Shown here: in pieces, positions 31,845-32,106 of the stretch
Layout: each line of letters opens with the position of its first letter
How positions within the stretch are numbered: the first letter of the stretch is position 1
DNA from: Clostridiales bacterium
GTDB taxonomy: Bacteria; Bacillota; Clostridia; Lachnospirales; Lachnospiraceae
Reading direction: 5' to 3'
NCBI GenBank assembly: GCA_029007845.1
Contig: JAQXIP010000016.1
Coordinates: 1-32,106 of the forward strand
Length of the DNA stretch: 32,106 nt
Position numbers and translations under genes: made by a program
The notes under the pieces: model-generated
Database searches by the model: none
Seen by the model: only the letters and a program-made list of their open reading frames with translations
Told to the model about the DNA's origin: nothing

Positions 31845-31871
31845 TATCTTATGTAAAGAAAGGGAATTGGT
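31845..31871 (-). promoter_or_regulatory. sigma-K-like promoter of the cotJ operon
   Basis: On the minus strand CATAAGATA fits the sigma-K -10 pattern CATAnnnTA, with AC 16 nt upstream (31871-31870). The -10 also fits sigma-E at six of eight bases, but no sigma-E -35 is seen. Either factor means mother-cell expression. Confidence 0.6.
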
Positions 31872-31882
31872 TCGTTTTTTAG

Positions 31883-31955
31883 TGCAAACTTCCTACATGG
31901 TTTTTTCCGGAAGGAAAATGGACAGGCTGGAACGACCCGGCATGTGGAGTTTGCA
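31883..31955. repeat. imperfect inverted repeat near the cotJ promoter
   Basis: TGCAAACTTCCTACATG (31883-31899) faces CATGTGGAGTTTGCA (31941-31955), its complement apart from a few changes. The CAAACTTC phrase recalls the ends of copy B, but no core block is shared, so kinship is uncertain. Apart from this and two promoters, 31804-32106 shows nothing. Confidence 0.45.
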
Positions 31956-32058
31956 TATGGGAGGCAGGAGTGATTTAGTAGATTTGCAGGAAAAGGCAAG
32001 GAAAGCACTGTAAAAAAATGTAAATAATAACAATTTGTCAGAGAAACGTAAATTTCCT

Positions 32059-32087
32059 TTGAAAAATCCTCATAATAAGTTTATAAT
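32059..32087 (+). promoter_or_regulatory. sigma-A promoter for a gene beyond the window
   Basis: TTGAAA (32059-32064), a 17-nt spacer and TATAAT (32082-32087) form a near-consensus promoter reading out of the right edge. Confidence 0.75.
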
Positions 32088-32106
32088 AAATAGTGTATGT
32101 TTATTT

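Noticed and set aside
1-32106. CRISPR array, tRNA or rRNA genes
   Set aside because: No regularly spaced direct repeats, and no tRNA or rRNA sequence that I could recognise by eye on either strand.

Overview
The window looks like chromosome of a spore-forming anaerobic Firmicute, most likely a Lachnospiraceae-type clostridium. It encodes CotJA, CotJB and CotJC spore-coat proteins, an [FeFe]-hydrogenase joined to rubrerythrin, a PerR-like regulator, a Csp-type subtilase and c-di-GMP enzymes. Ribosome binding sites are strong (AAGGAG type) and GTG and TTG starts occur. The genus is an inference; there is no rRNA or other marker gene here.

Layout. (1) 170-6198 (+): an SbcD-like nuclease, a short YhaN/SbcC-like ATPase and a heterodimeric ABC exporter, tightly overlapped. 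(2) 6199-7059: a decayed stretch holding remnants of an AbrB/PIN toxin-antitoxin pair. (3) 7060-14224: small secreted proteins, a large GGDEF regulator (-), a CPBP membrane protease and a HAD phosphatase. A decayed second copy of the 3' end of the SH3-like secreted gene, and a duplicated 38-bp repeat, flank the protease gene. (4) 14343-22060 (+): a membrane EAL phosphodiesterase, then a phosphate/polyphosphate group: ppk1, CorA, a circularly permuted PstS-like lipoprotein and an Na/Pi cotransporter, closed by a strong terminator. (5) 22212-24304: two related ~200-bp terminal-inverted-repeat elements, an acetyltransferase and an unrecognised conserved-looking gene. (6) 24310-31803 (-): a subtilase and the spore-coat cotJ operon.

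The main find is in region 6. The cotJ operon (cotJA-cotJB-cotJC) is split inside cotJC. Codons 1-31 lie directly after cotJB at 31157-31270, and the rest lies 4.45 kb away at 26098-26742. Between them is a compact element (about 26730-31179) with a large serine recombinase at one end, PerR and a hydrogenase-rubrerythrin fusion in the middle, and a 62-residue orphan protein at the other end. The junctions share CAGTATGG-x-GG in direct orientation. Joining them at the shared GG restores an in-frame 240-residue CotJC. The two element ends then make a near-perfect 16-bp inverted repeat (14/16) placed symmetrically 4 bases either side of that GG, as expected of a serine-recombinase attP. A sigma-K-like promoter lies upstream of cotJA. 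This suggests a skin-like intervening element excised in the mother cell during sporulation, here interrupting a manganese-catalase-type coat gene and carrying peroxide-defence cargo. Excision and its timing are inferred, not seen.
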